DNA of 64,000 nucleotides from Acidobacteriota bacterium (GTDB lineage Bacteria; Acidobacteriota; Vicinamibacteria; Marinacidobacterales; Marinacidobacteraceae), in assembly GCA_022826195.1 (NCBI GenBank), contig JAJDVI010000062.1:1-64000 (forward strand). Direction: 5' to 3'. A program made the position numbers and the translations under genes. Within the stretch, counting starts at the first letter, position 1, and every line of letters begins with the position of its first letter. Below are positions 27,295 through 35,318 of the stretch, in pieces. The notes under the pieces were generated by a model, which saw only the letters and a program-made list of their open reading frames with translations, searched no databases and had not been told where the DNA came from.

Positions 27295-27340
27295 TCGGAA
27301 CGCCGGCTTTAGCCGGCACAGCGGCCCCGAGGGCCGCGGG
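27295..27340 (+). repeat. REP-like double hairpin, variant D
   Basis: CGGAAC is followed by a 7-bp stem, GCCGGCT/AGCCGGC (27302-27308 with 27311-27317, loop TT), then GCGGCCC/GGGCCGC (27321-27327 with 27331-27337). It keeps the plan of the family with different stem sequences. Copy E, facing it, lies 70 bases downstream. Confidence 0.6.
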
Positions 27341-27407
27341 CGGTTCGTCGCTACCTCGGGTGCGTTGGCGCGCGCAGCCGCGCCATCCCGGCGAATGAGG
27401 TCCGTCT

Positions 27408-27467
27408 CGCCGCCCGCCTGCGGCGGGCTGTGCCGGCTGAAGCCAGCGTTCCAAGCGGTCCCGGCCA
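27408..27467 (-). repeat. REP-like double hairpin, inverted variant E
   Basis: On the minus strand it reads CTTGGAAC, then GCTGGCTTCAGCCGGCAC, then a CCCGCC/GGCGGG hairpin, matching variant D in opposite orientation. D and E therefore form a head-to-head pair, a common arrangement for REP sequences. Confidence 0.55.
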
Positions 27468-27666
27468 CCCTGGGCCTCACATGCCCGCCCGCACTGTCAT
27501 GCCCGGCGCGGTGTGCAGGAGGACCGATCATGACGGTTTCTCCCGGTGGAGCCCGGACCCGCCGCGTGCAACGCGGCAAAAACACCCCTTGCCGATTGCC
27601 GGGTGACGCCGGCTCCGACCCGGCAAAATAGCCCGACCGGCCTTTCCCGCCGCCAAAGGAGTCCCC

Positions 27667-29076
27667 ATGTCCCGTACCCGCCTGCTCGTCGCCGCCACCC
27701 TCTTCGCCGCCCTCTTGGCGCCGCTCGCTCTCGCCCAGCCGCCCGAGACCCAGCGCCAGGTGGTCGACCGGCGCCAGTTCCTGAACGAAGTCCAGACCTC
27801 CGACGACCCGCGCCGGGTTCCCGCTCCGCCGGGCCCGCGCGGACCCGAAGGGACGAGGGTCCTCTACGGGGGCTTCATCTTCGACGGCACGGGCGCCGAA
27901 TCCCGCATCGGCACCATCGTGATCGAGCGGAACCGGATCTCCGCCATCCTCGGCGAGGGCGAGAGGGACTGGCCGGAGGGCTCACAGGTGCTCGACGTGT
28001 CCGGCCACACCGTCCTGCCGGGGCTGATCGACCTCCACACCCACCTCACCTACACCGAGCCCGGCGTTCCGCAGGTGCTCGCCATCGATCCGGCCCACCA
28101 GACGCTGCGGGCGATGGAGCGCCTCCACGTCTTCATCGGGGCGGGGATCACCTCCATCCGGGATACCGGATCGGCCGGAACGGTGCCGTTCATCGTCAAG
28201 GACTGGGTGAACCAGAACCGGCTGCCGGGACCGCGCGTGTTCGCCGCCGGCTCGCTCATCACCGGCACCGGCGGGCACGGCGCCGAGGGGTACTCGATCC
28301 ACCATCCGCTCTACGGCGGGATCATCGAGGCTTCGGGCCCCGACGAGTTCCGGGACGCCGTCCGCGAGCAGTTCAAGATGGGCGCCGACCTCATCAAGAT
28401 CGCGAGCCACTACAGCCGGGAGGAGATCGCCGCGGCGGTGGACGAAGCCCACGCGCTCGGGCTCAGGGTCACCGTGGACTCGGAGACGTTCTACACCGGC
28501 TGGGCGGTCGAGGCGGGGGCCGACACCATCGAACACCCGCTGCCGCGCACCGACGAGGTGATCCAGATGATGGCGCGGAGCGGCACGGCGTCGGTGCCCA
28601 CCATCATCACCTACGACTACATCTTCAACGAGCGGGGCAGCTACCACAGCTCCACGTCCCGGCGCTTCGAACTCGACGGCGAGATCAGCCGGGCCATGCT
28701 GCGCGAGCTCAAGGACGCCGGAATCCTGATCGGGGTGGGGACCGACCTGATCCTCGAGAACTACCGCGACCTCCCCTACGCCTACATCTGGGAGCTGGAG
28801 TCGTACGTGGAGAGCGGTTTCACCCCCACCGAAGCGCTCGTCTCCGCCACCCGCGACAGCGCCCGGATCCTCGGCATGGACGACAAGCTCGGCACGCTCG
28901 AAGTCGGGAAGCTGGCCGACATCCTGATCGTGGAGGGCGATCCGCTCACCGACCTGGGCGCCCTCGCCAACATCGCGGAGGTCTTCCGCGACGGCTACTG
29001 GGTGGTCCGGAACGGGGCGGTCCAGCCGACGCCGCCCGAGACCCGCGTCCGCCCGGGTCCGGGGATCGAGAACTGA
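27667..29076 (+). CDS. Exported amidohydrolase (imidazolonepropionase-like metal hydrolase)
   Basis: A 469-residue protein with a signal peptide (residues 1-24, ending LALAQ). The amidohydrolase barrel starts at VLPGLIDLHTHLTY, with H124 and H126 as metal ligands. GVGTDLILENY later supplies the metal-binding Asp, and the C-terminal GTLEVGKLADILIVEGDPL is the usual small beta domain closing the fold. Relatives include imidazolonepropionase-like and Xaa-Pro dipeptidase-like exported hydrolases; the substrate is not determinable. It has an AAAGGAG ribosome site and stands alone. Confidence 0.88.
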   Translation: MSRTRLLVAATLFAALLAPLALAQPPETQRQVVDRRQFLNEVQTSDDPRRVPAPPGPRGPEGTRVLYGGFIFDGTGAESRIGTIVIERNRISAILGEGERDWPEGSQVLDVSGHTVLPGLIDLHTHLTYTEPGVPQVLAIDPAHQTLRAMERLHVFIGAGITSIRDTGSAGTVPFIVKDWVNQNRLPGPRVFAAGSLITGTGGHGAEGYSIHHPLYGGIIEASGPDEFRDAVREQFKMGADLIKIASHYSREEIAAAVDEAHALGLRVTVDSETFYTGWAVEAGADTIEHPLPRTDEVIQMMARSGTASVPTIITYDYIFNERGSYHSSTSRRFELDGEISRAMLRELKDAGILIGVGTDLILENYRDLPYAYIWELESYVESGFTPTEALVSATRDSARILGMDDKLGTLEVGKLADILIVEGDPLTDLGALANIAEVFRDGYWVVRNGAVQPTPPETRVRPGPGIEN

Positions 29077-29177
29077 TCGCCGGGGCCGACCGGGATACCG
29101 GGCTTCCGGTCGGCGTCCCGCCGGGGACCGGCACTCTGTCGTCAGGGCTCGGGAAGTCGATAACCAGGCATTCTTTG

Positions 29178-29205
29178 CTTTGGTGTTATATTAATTGCAC
29201 AAAAG
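29178..29205 (+). promoter_or_regulatory. AT-rich promoter/operator region of the Fic gene
   Basis: CTTTGGTG (29178-29185) and CACAAAAG (29198-29205) form an 8-bp inverted repeat with one mismatch around TTATATTAATTG, which contains a TATATT -10-like box. It is markedly AT-rich against its surroundings and 46 bases upstream of the GTG start. The N-terminal helix-turn-helix of the gene product is a candidate binder. Confidence 0.45.
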
Positions 29206-29250
29206 TTTCCGATCACCGATTCCAGCGTGCGCTAAACGCAGAAAACTCCC

Positions 29251-30750
29251 GTGTCCCGTATTCTCGACGCGCTTCCGGAGGCATTCGTTTCGGATGCCTC
29301 GACCAGTTCCGTCGTTTCGCGCGCGGTTGCGGCCGGCCGGATACGCAAGATCGCTTCGCGGCTCTATACGCGGAACCTCACGGATCCGCCGGAGGCCGTC
29401 GTGCGACAAAACCTCTGGCCGATCGTCGCCGGCTACTTTCCCGGAGGGTTGATCGCCGACCGCACGGCCCTGGAGAACGTCCCCGCGTCCGATGGGTCCG
29501 TCTGCCTCGTCACGGCTCGCGGCCGGAATGTCCGGCTTCCGGGAATCACCCTCCGGCCCCGACGGGGAGCGGGACCGCTTTCGTCGGACCGGCCCTTCCT
29601 CTCCGGCCTCTTTCTCGCTTCCACGGCGCGCGCGTACCTCGAGAACATGCGCCCGACGCGGGCGAGGGGCGGTCTCGTTCGCCGGACCCTGAGCCGCGTC
29701 GAGCTCGAGGAGCGGCTCGAGACGCTGCTCCGCCGCTCGGGCGCCCCGGAACTCGGCAGGCTGCGCGACGAGGTCCGCGCGGTCGCCGCCGAAGCCGGCT
29801 TCGAAGAAGAGGCCGCGTCTTTCGACGCTCTGGCGGGCGCACTCCTCGGCGCCCGCGAGGCCGCGCTGAGCGCACCGGCAGCGGTCGCGCGAAGGCGGGG
29901 GCGCCCCTACGACCCGGAGCGCCTGGCGCTCTTCGAGAAGCTGTTCGTCGCTCTCCGCAATTCTCCGCCCTCTCCTCGCCTTGCGGTTCGACGGAGTGCC
30001 GAGTCTCTCAGGACGCTCGCCTTCTTTGAGGCCTACTTCTCGAACTTCATCGAGGGGACCGAGTTCGAAGTGGACGAGGCGGCGGACATCGTGTTCCGCG
30101 GCGTCGTGCCGCGCCGACGCCCCGAAGATGCCCACGATGTGCTCGGTACGTGGCGCATCGTTTCCGACAATCGTGAGATGCGTCGGACGCCGAGCCACCA
30201 GCGCGCCCTCGAAGATCTGTTGAGAACGCGACACGCGGCCATCATGGCGGGCCGTCCGGACAGGGACCCCGGCCAGTTCAAGGAGATTTCGAACCGGGCC
30301 GGGCAAACCGTCTTCGTGGCGCCGGATCTCGTTCGCGGCACCCTGGAGAAGGGCTTCGATCTTGCCCGCAGCCTCGAGACGCCGTTTCAGCGCGCCGCCT
30401 TCGTGCAACTCCTCGTGTCCGAGGTGCACCCCTTTGCCGACGGCAACGGGCGGACAGCGCGGATCATGATGAATGCCGAGCTCGTCGCCGGGGGCGAGGA
30501 GCGCATCGTGATTCCGACGGTCTACCGGGACAGCTACCTCAGCGCGCTCCGCGCGGTCTCCCGCAACGGCATCTGCGAACCGCTCATCCGGATGCTCGAC
30601 TACGCGCAGCGATGGACGGCGGCCGTTGATTGGCGCTCGGTCCCGGAGACGGCGGAGCAGCTCGCGGCGCTGAACGCCTTTCTCGATCCGTCGGAAGCGG
30701 AGGCGGAGGGACGGCGGCTACGGATGCCGGGCGACGAGCCCGGCCGGTAG
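29251..30750 (+). CDS. Fic-family AMP-transferase-like protein with AbiEi-like N-terminal domain
   Basis: A 499-residue protein. Residues about 1-130 look like the winged-helix plus following domain of AbiEi-type antitoxins (RKIASRLYTRNL; GGLIADRTALE; LPGITLRPRRG). The Fic core holds the full active-site motif HPFADGNGRTAR, with catalytic His393. An S264-NFI-E268-G269 motif N-terminal to the core matches the (S/T)xxxE(G/N) inhibitory helix, making this a class II, self-inhibited Fic protein. Active Fic enzymes usually transfer AMP to target proteins. The start is GTG 29251. Fusion of an AbiEi-like regulator to Fic suggests an autoregulated toxin or stress module. Confidence 0.88.
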   Translation: MSRILDALPEAFVSDASTSSVVSRAVAAGRIRKIASRLYTRNLTDPPEAVVRQNLWPIVAGYFPGGLIADRTALENVPASDGSVCLVTARGRNVRLPGITLRPRRGAGPLSSDRPFLSGLFLASTARAYLENMRPTRARGGLVRRTLSRVELEERLETLLRRSGAPELGRLRDEVRAVAAEAGFEEEAASFDALAGALLGAREAALSAPAAVARRRGRPYDPERLALFEKLFVALRNSPPSPRLAVRRSAESLRTLAFFEAYFSNFIEGTEFEVDEAADIVFRGVVPRRRPEDAHDVLGTWRIVSDNREMRRTPSHQRALEDLLRTRHAAIMAGRPDRDPGQFKEISNRAGQTVFVAPDLVRGTLEKGFDLARSLETPFQRAAFVQLLVSEVHPFADGNGRTARIMMNAELVAGGEERIVIPTVYRDSYLSALRAVSRNGICEPLIRMLDYAQRWTAAVDWRSVPETAEQLAALNAFLDPSEAEAEGRRLRMPGDEPGR

Positions 30751-30782
30751 CGGAACCGGAAGATCGGCGGCGGCGAGCCGGT

Positions 30783-32129
30783 TCAGTCCGTGACGACGGG
30801 GAGTTTCGGGAACGTCTCCCAGCCGCCGCGGGTGAAGTCCGGGAAGTCCATCGGCCGGCTGCGGTCCGCGACCGAGCGCTCGCTGAGGTCGGTGACCGCG
30901 GAGAGCGCCGCCGCGTCGTAGACGTTCATCTCGGTGGGCAGCCCCTCCTGGAGGCAGCGGATCAGCCGGTAGTCCTCGAGGTAGTCCATCCGCCCGTGTC
31001 CGAGTTCCTCGCCGGGGCTCGCGACGTTTTGCCAGAGCGGGTGCGCGTACTCCTCGTACCAGGCCTCGGCGTCGTCCCAGCGGTGCGACTCGCTCCGGCC
31101 CTCCACGTAGACCCGGTTCGGGTAGCCGTGGAAGATGCCCCGGGTCCCCTGGACCAGGTTGATCCGGCTGTAGGGACGGGGCAGGTTCGTGTCGTGGACC
31201 ACGGTGATCGTCCGGCCCAACGCCGTCTTGATGAGGCTCAGGTTGACGTCGCCCAGCGTGAACCGCTCGGACCGCTGGGGCGCGTCCTCCGGGAAGTGTT
31301 CCCGGGCGTAGTCCTGAAGGCCACGTGACGGTCCGCTCATCGAGACCAGGTAGTCGAAGCGGTCGCCGCGGCCGATGTCCATGCAGTTCGCCACCGGGCC
31401 GAGCCCGTGCGTCGGGTAGAGGTTGGCGTTCCGGGTGCGCGAGTGCGCCCGCCGCCAGAGACCCTCGCCGCGGTTCGAGAACTTCACGCCGCGAAGGTCG
31501 TGGAGGTAGCCGCCCTCGGCGTGGAGCACCTCGCCGAAGACTCCCAGCCGGACCAGGTGGAACACCATCATTTCCCACCGGCCGTAGTTGCAGTTCTCCA
31601 TCATCACGCAGTGCCGTCCGGTGCGTTCCGCGGTCTCGACGAGCCGCCAGCACTCGTCGATCGTGGTCGCCGCCGGCACCTCGGTGGCCGCGTGCTTGCC
31701 GTTTTCCATCGCCGCGACGCACACCGGGACGTGGAAACGCCAGGGCGTGGCGGTGAAGACGAGGTCGAGTTCCTCCTCGGCGCACATGCGCTCGTAGTCC
31801 CGTTCTCCCCGGGTGTAGAGCGTCGGGTCGGCGCCGCCGGCCTCCCGGATGAAGTCCCGGGCCCGCTCGGCGTGCTCGGGCCGGATGTCGCAGACCGCCC
31901 GGATCTCGACTCCGGGAGACGCTTCGTTCACTGCGAGCAGGTTGCGGACGTGGACCGTCCCCATGCCGCCCACGCCGACGAAGCCGATGCGGACGTTCGG
32001 GACCTTCGGCGCGGCAAGAAGACCGGTTGGCGTCGCCTGGACGCCCGCGAGCGCGGGGCCGGCGGCCGCCGCTCCCGCTCCCGCGGCCAGCAGTTGCCGG
32101 CGGGTCAGTCCGGATCGCTTCTCGGTCAT
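30783..32129 (-). CDS. Gfo/Idh/MocA-family oxidoreductase, GH109-like, Tat-exported
   Basis: A 448-residue protein with a twin-arginine signal (LTRRQLLAAGAGAAAAG, residues 8-24). The NAD(P)-binding fold begins RIGFVGVGGMGTVH. CNYGRWEMM and LHAEGGYLHDLRG resemble the GH109 branch, whose characterised member is an alpha-N-acetylgalactosaminidase that uses tightly bound NAD+. A secreted glycosidase or sugar oxidoreductase role is likely. The ATG overlaps the stop codon of the upstream MerB-like gene (ATGA), so the two are coupled. It is the third gene of a minus-strand operon with the flavoprotein and the lyase. Confidence 0.88.
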   Translation of the reverse strand: MTEKRSGLTRRQLLAAGAGAAAAGPALAGVQATPTGLLAAPKVPNVRIGFVGVGGMGTVHVRNLLAVNEASPGVEIRAVCDIRPEHAERARDFIREAGGADPTLYTRGERDYERMCAEEELDLVFTATPWRFHVPVCVAAMENGKHAATEVPAATTIDECWRLVETAERTGRHCVMMENCNYGRWEMMVFHLVRLGVFGEVLHAEGGYLHDLRGVKFSNRGEGLWRRAHSRTRNANLYPTHGLGPVANCMDIGRGDRFDYLVSMSGPSRGLQDYAREHFPEDAPQRSERFTLGDVNLSLIKTALGRTITVVHDTNLPRPYSRINLVQGTRGIFHGYPNRVYVEGRSESHRWDDAEAWYEEYAHPLWQNVASPGEELGHGRMDYLEDYRLIRCLQEGLPTEMNVYDAAALSAVTDLSERSVADRSRPMDFPDFTRGGWETFPKLPVVTD

Positions 32130-32809
32130 GGCGTTTGCTCCTGGCGGGGGACCGGGTCCCAGAAGGGGCTGGTCAGTCCCACGCCGGCGAAGATAGCGCG
32201 CGCCTCCCCGGGAGTGGGCCGCGGCGCTTCGGGGTCGAGCCGTGAGCCGTACCAGACCCGCGAGAGACGCCAAAGCTGGGGGACCGGCACCATCGGTCCC
32301 GCCTCGACGCCGCGCTCCCCGCACCAGGCGCGAAGATCGTCTTCCGACCGGAAGAACAACATGTTCGCTCAGGTAAAGACGATGTCGTCCCACCAACGGG
32401 CCGCGGGCACCAGCGAGTGGAAGAGCCAGTCACAGCGCTCCGGGCCGGCCTCGGTCACCTCGAGCCGCAGGGGTTCTCCGGAGTGCGCACAGCGCGACCG
32501 GACTGTCCCGGCCCGTCCGAGCGCCGCGGGGATCCCCAGCGCGTCCCACGCGCAGTTCGCGTAGTAGCGGACCCCCGCCGACTGGAAGGTGTGTTCCGTG
32601 GGAATCCCCGAGAAGGGATTGGCCATCCGGATCGAGACTCCATCCTCCCCGGTGACGATCGCCCGTTCCTCGCGGAGGCGGTCCCAGGCCTCCAGGACCC
32701 GCTCCATCTCCGATCCCAGCCGCTCCGCGATCCCCGCGGGGGAGGGGGTGATTCCGGTTTCCGCGAAGGCAGTGAGGATCGCGGTCCTCACCCGCCTCTC
32801 GAACGTCAA
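32126..32809 (-). CDS. MerB-like organomercurial (alkylmercury) lyase, predicted selenoprotein with in-frame UGA
   Basis: A predicted 227-residue enzyme cleaving carbon-mercury bonds. The gene is split by one in-frame TGA (32369-32371, residue 147). The frame continues directly into conserved family sequence (NMLFFRSED, then QLWRLSRVWY and the terminal GLTSPFW). Catalytic residues match MerB: C86 and D89 in NCAWD for Cys96/Asp99, C107 for Cys117 at the same 21-residue spacing, and the UGA at the place of Cys159. A stem-loop with a GGUC loop follows (32330-32368), so Sec insertion is predicted. TTG 32809 is the likely start, 18 bases after the flavoprotein stop; GTG 32791 is an alternative. 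A plain nonsense mutation is the competing reading: two pieces, 32369 upward and 32126-32362. Confidence 0.85.
32330..32368 (-). promoter_or_regulatory. Predicted bacterial SECIS element
   Basis: It lies immediately downstream of the UGA, within the coding sequence. On the minus strand, a 5-bp lower stem GCGAA/TTCGC (32364-32368 with 32330-32334) encloses an internal loop and a perfect 6-bp upper stem TCTTCC/GGAAGA (32350-32355 with 32340-32345), capped by GGTC (32346-32349). The loop G-G-U starts 20 nt after the UGA, close to the fdhF SECIS of E. coli, whose apical loop is also GGUC-containing. SelB recognises such a loop to deliver Sec-tRNA. Confidence 0.8.
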
Positions 32810-32826
32810 ACCGGCGGGCCGTTCCC

Positions 32827-34767
32827 TCAGTCCGCGGCCAGGATCTCTCCGACCGCCCGGTGCGCCTCCCGGATGGCGGCGTCGGTGTGCGGACTCGCCG
32901 CCGAGTCGGTCCCCGCGATGGCGATCCTCCCGAAGGGCTGCCGGGCGGGAATGTTCGGCCGGTCGTCCGGGGTCCCGAAGGACCACTCCGGGGGATCGAA
33001 GAGGGGGTTGTAGGAATAGGTGTAGCCGTGCGGCCAGCGGTTCACGGTGATCGCCGCGATGTCCCGCTGGTCGTCGAAGCCGCTCCGGCCGAGCATCCGG
33101 TTGAGCTGGTCGCGGATGTTGGCCTCCACCGTCTCGAAGGTGGTGTGGAGGAGCTCCATCCGGCCGATCCGGTGCTGCTCGCGCCGGGAGAGCCCGGGCT
33201 CGCACGGATACCGGTTCATCCGCACCACCAGCGGCTCATCCGGCGAGGTCGAGGTGCGGTAGTCGCCGAGCGCGAGCTGCGGAGCGAGCCCGATGGAGGT
33301 GTGGTAACCGCCGGGGGCCGCGATGGAAGAGACCCCGGCTTCGGTGAACGCGCGCCAGTTGTGGAGCAGCACGCTCGTGTACTGGAGCGGCGACTTCACC
33401 GGCCAGGAGAGCGCGTCCCGCTGGGCTTTCGGCAGTTCGGGAATCAGGTAGGGAATGATGTTGTGCCAGCACGCCAGGACGACCCTCCCGGCGGCCACGG
33501 TGCGCCCCCGGTCGTCCCGCACGTAGGTGACGCGGGCCGGGCCGTTCTCACCGGGCTCCACCCGGATGACCGTCGAGGACAGCCGGATCCGCGTCCGGTT
33601 CTCCGGCCGGTCGAGCATCCCGTAGTCGAGCGGCGCCATCACCACGTCTTCCATCGTGGATCCCGGGATGGCGCTCGGGATGAGCCCCCGCACCAGCAGC
33701 CGGGTGATCGTGGCGTTCCCGTCCGGGAAGTAGAGGTCCGGATCGCCCTCGTTCGCGCGGGCCTGGTTCTCCCGGCCGTGCTGGCCGCCCGGCTCGTCAG
33801 CGAGCGCCTCCGGCGGCGTCTCCGGAATCTTCATCCCCGAAAAGCCCGGCAACCCCTCTTCCCACGCGTAGCGGGCCGGGTAGGCGTCGATCCCGGTGCA
33901 GAAGAGGCCCTTGGGTTGGTGGTCGAAGAACCAGGCCACGCCGGGGTCGCACTTCGCGTGCTCGATCAGGAAATCCTGGTAGCTGATGGTGGCCAGGAAC
34001 GTCTTCTTTTCCGCCGGGGAGAGATCCGGGAGGTAGTCCGGCTGCCCGTCGGCATGGAGCCGGATCAGGTCGTTCCGCACCGCTTCCGGCATCGGCGAGT
34101 CGGCGAGGAACTCGGCGAGCGGCCGCCGTCCGGCTCCGGCCACCAACTGGTCCGTCCCCCAGGTCTCGCGGTCGAAGAACATGGCCCGCTGGAGGCCGAG
34201 GTTGCCGTAGGTGTCCGAGACCGCGGCGACGCTCTCGTAGTAGCGCTTCCGGTCGATCCCGATCTCCTTGAGCAGGCCCTCCGCGACCTCGCCGTACTGC
34301 GAGGGCGCCTCCACGTTCAGGGTGCCGCCGTTCATCAGGTAGGTGCGGCCGTCGAGCCGGAACTCGTTGCGCTTGGCGTGGCCGCCGAAGTCGTCGTGGT
34401 TGTCGAGGAGCAGGATGCGGGCATCCGGACCCGCCTGCTTCGCGAAGTAGTGCGCGGCGGCGAGCCCCGAGATGCCGGCGCCCACCACCACCAGGTCGTA
34501 CGTCTCGCCGGTGTCGGTCGCGGTCCACTCGCGGCCCTCGTGGGCGAACTGGTGGGCGACCTCGAACGAACCGTCGTGGGAGCCGCGCATCCCGGTGCGG
34601 AGCGGCGGGTAATCGGCCTCGCCGGCGCGATCGATCTCGGCCTGGAACTCCGGGACCTCGCGGCAGGCGAGGGCCGTCCCGGTCAGGGCGACCGGAACTC
34701 CCGAGAGGAAATCGCGGCGGCTGACGCCGTCTCCGAACGGGCGGTACGTCTTCTTCGGCGAGGTCAT
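32827..34767 (-). CDS. FAD-dependent amine oxidoreductase, spermidine-dehydrogenase-like, Tat-exported
   Basis: A 646-residue flavoprotein. Twin arginines in SRRDFLSG (residues 16-23) precede a hydrophobic stretch ending ALAC. DLVVVGAGISGLAAAHYF (from about residue 91) is the FAD Rossmann motif, followed by the ILLLDNHDDFGGHAKRNEF dimer-fold continuation. YPPLRTGMRGSHDGSFEVAH upstream of it is a segment I associate with the spermidine dehydrogenase (SpdH) group. The C-terminal IAGTDSAASPHTDAAIREAHRAVG closes the FAD site. A GGAGG ribosome site lies before the ATG. It is the first gene of the operon containing the MerB-like lyase. Confidence 0.85.
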   Translation of the reverse strand: MTSPKKTYRPFGDGVSRRDFLSGVPVALTGTALACREVPEFQAEIDRAGEADYPPLRTGMRGSHDGSFEVAHQFAHEGREWTATDTGETYDLVVVGAGISGLAAAHYFAKQAGPDARILLLDNHDDFGGHAKRNEFRLDGRTYLMNGGTLNVEAPSQYGEVAEGLLKEIGIDRKRYYESVAAVSDTYGNLGLQRAMFFDRETWGTDQLVAGAGRRPLAEFLADSPMPEAVRNDLIRLHADGQPDYLPDLSPAEKKTFLATISYQDFLIEHAKCDPGVAWFFDHQPKGLFCTGIDAYPARYAWEEGLPGFSGMKIPETPPEALADEPGGQHGRENQARANEGDPDLYFPDGNATITRLLVRGLIPSAIPGSTMEDVVMAPLDYGMLDRPENRTRIRLSSTVIRVEPGENGPARVTYVRDDRGRTVAAGRVVLACWHNIIPYLIPELPKAQRDALSWPVKSPLQYTSVLLHNWRAFTEAGVSSIAAPGGYHTSIGLAPQLALGDYRTSTSPDEPLVVRMNRYPCEPGLSRREQHRIGRMELLHTTFETVEANIRDQLNRMLGRSGFDDQRDIAAITVNRWPHGYTYSYNPLFDPPEWSFGTPDDRPNIPARQPFGRIAIAGTDSAASPHTDAAIREAHRAVGEILAAD

Positions 34768-34916
34768 GGTCGGGCCTCCGGTTGGCGTGCGGCGCCGCGT
34801 CCTCCGCAGGATAGGATCGGATGGCTGCCCTCGGCCGGCGGAAGGGACGAACACCGCTTGTACCACATTTGCCTCCGCCGCGGCGCTTCGCCGGCGGAGT
34901 TCCCGGCCTGGCACCC

Positions 34917-35318
34917 GTGACGCCGCTCCTGCCACCGGCGCCGTTCCCCACCCCGGGGAGCGAAGGCAAGTTCCGGCGCGTCCACGCGGTCGTCCGGCGG
35001 GTCCCCCGCGGCCGGGTGACCACCTACGGACGGGTGGCGCGCGCGGTGACCGCCGCCGGGTACCCGCTCTCGGCGCGGGCGGCCGGGTGGGCGCTCCGGA
35101 ACTCCCCGGCGGGGGTTCCCTGGCACCGGGTGGTGAACGCCGAGGGGGCGCTTTCCGCCGAACTGAGCGGGAACTGCGAACCCGGCCGGCAGCGGGCGCT
35201 GCTTGCCCGGGAGGGCGTCCCCTTCGACGGTCGGGGCCGCGTGCTGCTCGACCGCTGCCTCTTCGATCCCACAGACTCGGACGCGTTCTTCTTCCCCGGC
35301 GGGGAACTCCCTCCGTGA
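34917..35318 (+). CDS. Alkyltransferase-like (ATL) DNA-repair protein, MGMT fold
   Basis: About 133 residues of the O6-alkylguanine-DNA alkyltransferase C-terminal fold: RVPRGRVTTYGRVA (recognition helix region) and VPWHRVV. The active-site Cys of PCHR is replaced by Trp (W69). That is the hallmark of ATL proteins, which bind O6-alkylguanine without repairing it and recruit nucleotide excision repair. GTG 34917 was chosen as the start; ATG 34821 would add a basic low-complexity tail. Its stop overlaps the start of the next gene (GTGA), so it may be cotranscribed with the glycosyltransferases. Confidence 0.85.
   Translation: MTPLLPPAPFPTPGSEGKFRRVHAVVRRVPRGRVTTYGRVARAVTAAGYPLSARAAGWALRNSPAGVPWHRVVNAEGALSAELSGNCEPGRQRALLAREGVPFDGRGRVLLDRCLFDPTDSDAFFFPGGELPP

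Larger units (their letters stand above)
27130..27666. other. 537-base gene-free region rich in hairpins
   Basis: No coding frame is convincing. The stretch holds a CCGGTT/AACCGG hairpin (27145-27160) just after leuB, one nearly intact REP-like double hairpin (27181-27240), and two related variants facing each other (27295-27340 and 27408-27467). A CGGCAA/TTGCCG stem lies at 27574-27594. The last 20 bases carry the AAAGGAG ribosome site of the next gene. Confidence 0.6.

Noticed and set aside
27295..27467. CRISPR array in the repeat-rich gap
   Set aside because: The repeats are hairpin pairs in opposite orientations at irregular spacing, with no equal-length spacers and no cas genes.
32369..33205. 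Reading the MerB-like locus as two separate genes with a 278-residue first part
   Set aside because: The upstream half of that frame runs through the flavoprotein gene in another frame and is not protein-like. Real similarity starts near 32809. The two parts are in one frame, separated only by the UGA, and neither alone is a complete enzyme.
34917..35318. Functional O6-methylguanine methyltransferase (ogt)
   Set aside because: The active-site PCHR is PWHR, so the methyl-accepting Cys is missing; alkyltransferase-like protein is the correct reading.
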